This document shows positions 14,385 to 14,462 of a stretch of DNA of 14,462 bases, one piece after another. The translations under genes and the position numbers were made by a program. The notes below the pieces were generated by a model, which did not search any database, was not told the origin of the DNA, and saw only the letters and a list, made by a program, of their open reading frames with translations. Position 1 is the stretch's first letter. Each line of letters opens with the position of its first letter. The DNA is from Candidatus Sulfopaludibacter sp. SbA3 (GTDB lineage: Bacteria; Acidobacteriota; Terriglobia; Bryobacterales; Bryobacteraceae): contig CAMAUG010000058.1 of assembly GCA_945861255.1 (NCBI GenBank), forward strand, positions 1 through 14,462, written 5' to 3'.

Positions 14385-14439
14385 TGAGGAGAGAGATGGG
14401 TTTCGATATCATGACAACGGTGCGAAAGAAAGCGAGTTC

Positions 14440-14462
14440 GTGAAGCGGAAAGATCTGCTGGA
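14440..14462 (+). CDS. Possible start of a following gene (runs off the right edge)
   Basis: GTG 14440-14442 opens a frame reading MKRKDLL to the window end. It overlaps the stop (TGA 14441-14443) of a 15-codon frame, MGFDIMTTVRKKASS, that begins at ATG 14396 just after the pilC-like gene and has AGGAG close before it. Either the short frame is a coupled leader peptide for the GTG gene, or one of them is chance. Seven codons are too few to identify a product. Confidence 0.3.

Overview
This is a GC-rich bacterial chromosome segment. The gene content suggests a soil acidobacterium of the Solibacter/Bryobacter type: clpX followed by lon, E. coli-type motAB, a PilC/GspF family protein, and several exported enzymes (amidohydrolase, NHL propeller, HpaI-type aldolase) next to small toxin-like genes and insertion-sequence debris. 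The taxon is an inference from gene style and codon use, since no rRNA or marker phylogeny is available here.

Layout. 1-1720 (minus): start of lon, cut by the window edge, then a GC-rich palindromic repeat, then a complete clpX with a TTG start, a strong ribosome site and its own -10 element. 1750-2194: an intergenic scar with a gutted istB of the IS21 family. 2195-4140 (minus): a nucleotidyltransferase-fold (AbiEii-like) protein, an FkbM methyltransferase and a second SAM methyltransferase. 4266-5624 (minus): an exported amidohydrolase. 5625-6043: a divergent control region with eight copies of a 15-bp tandem repeat and a near-consensus flagellar sigma-28 promoter. 6044-7752 (plus): motA-motB, overlapping by ATGA, the stator of the flagellar motor. 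7801-9427 (plus): a 42-codon fragment resembling the start of a metallo-beta-lactamase-fold enzyme, then a MATE efflux pump. 9470-9979 (minus): an exported histidine phosphatase. 10178-12338 (plus): an exported NHL propeller protein and an exported HpcH/HpaI aldolase. 12406-12809 (minus): a hicB-hicA toxin-antitoxin pair whose hicA starts at CTG. 12810-13175: a stretch with no recognised gene, holding two short palindromes near its right end. 13176-14384 (plus): a PilC/GspF inner-membrane platform protein, followed by the likely start of another gene.

How the genes work together. The clear functional units are clpX/lon (cytoplasmic proteolysis), motA/motB (ion-driven flagellar torque under FliA control) and hicA/hicB (mRNA-interferase toxin and antitoxin). 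The others look like independent one- or two-gene units. I did not find a convincing new multi-gene system. The best leads are the 15-bp repeat array between the amidohydrolase and motA, the CTG-started hicA, the palindromic repeat at the clpX-lon junction and the internally deleted istB.
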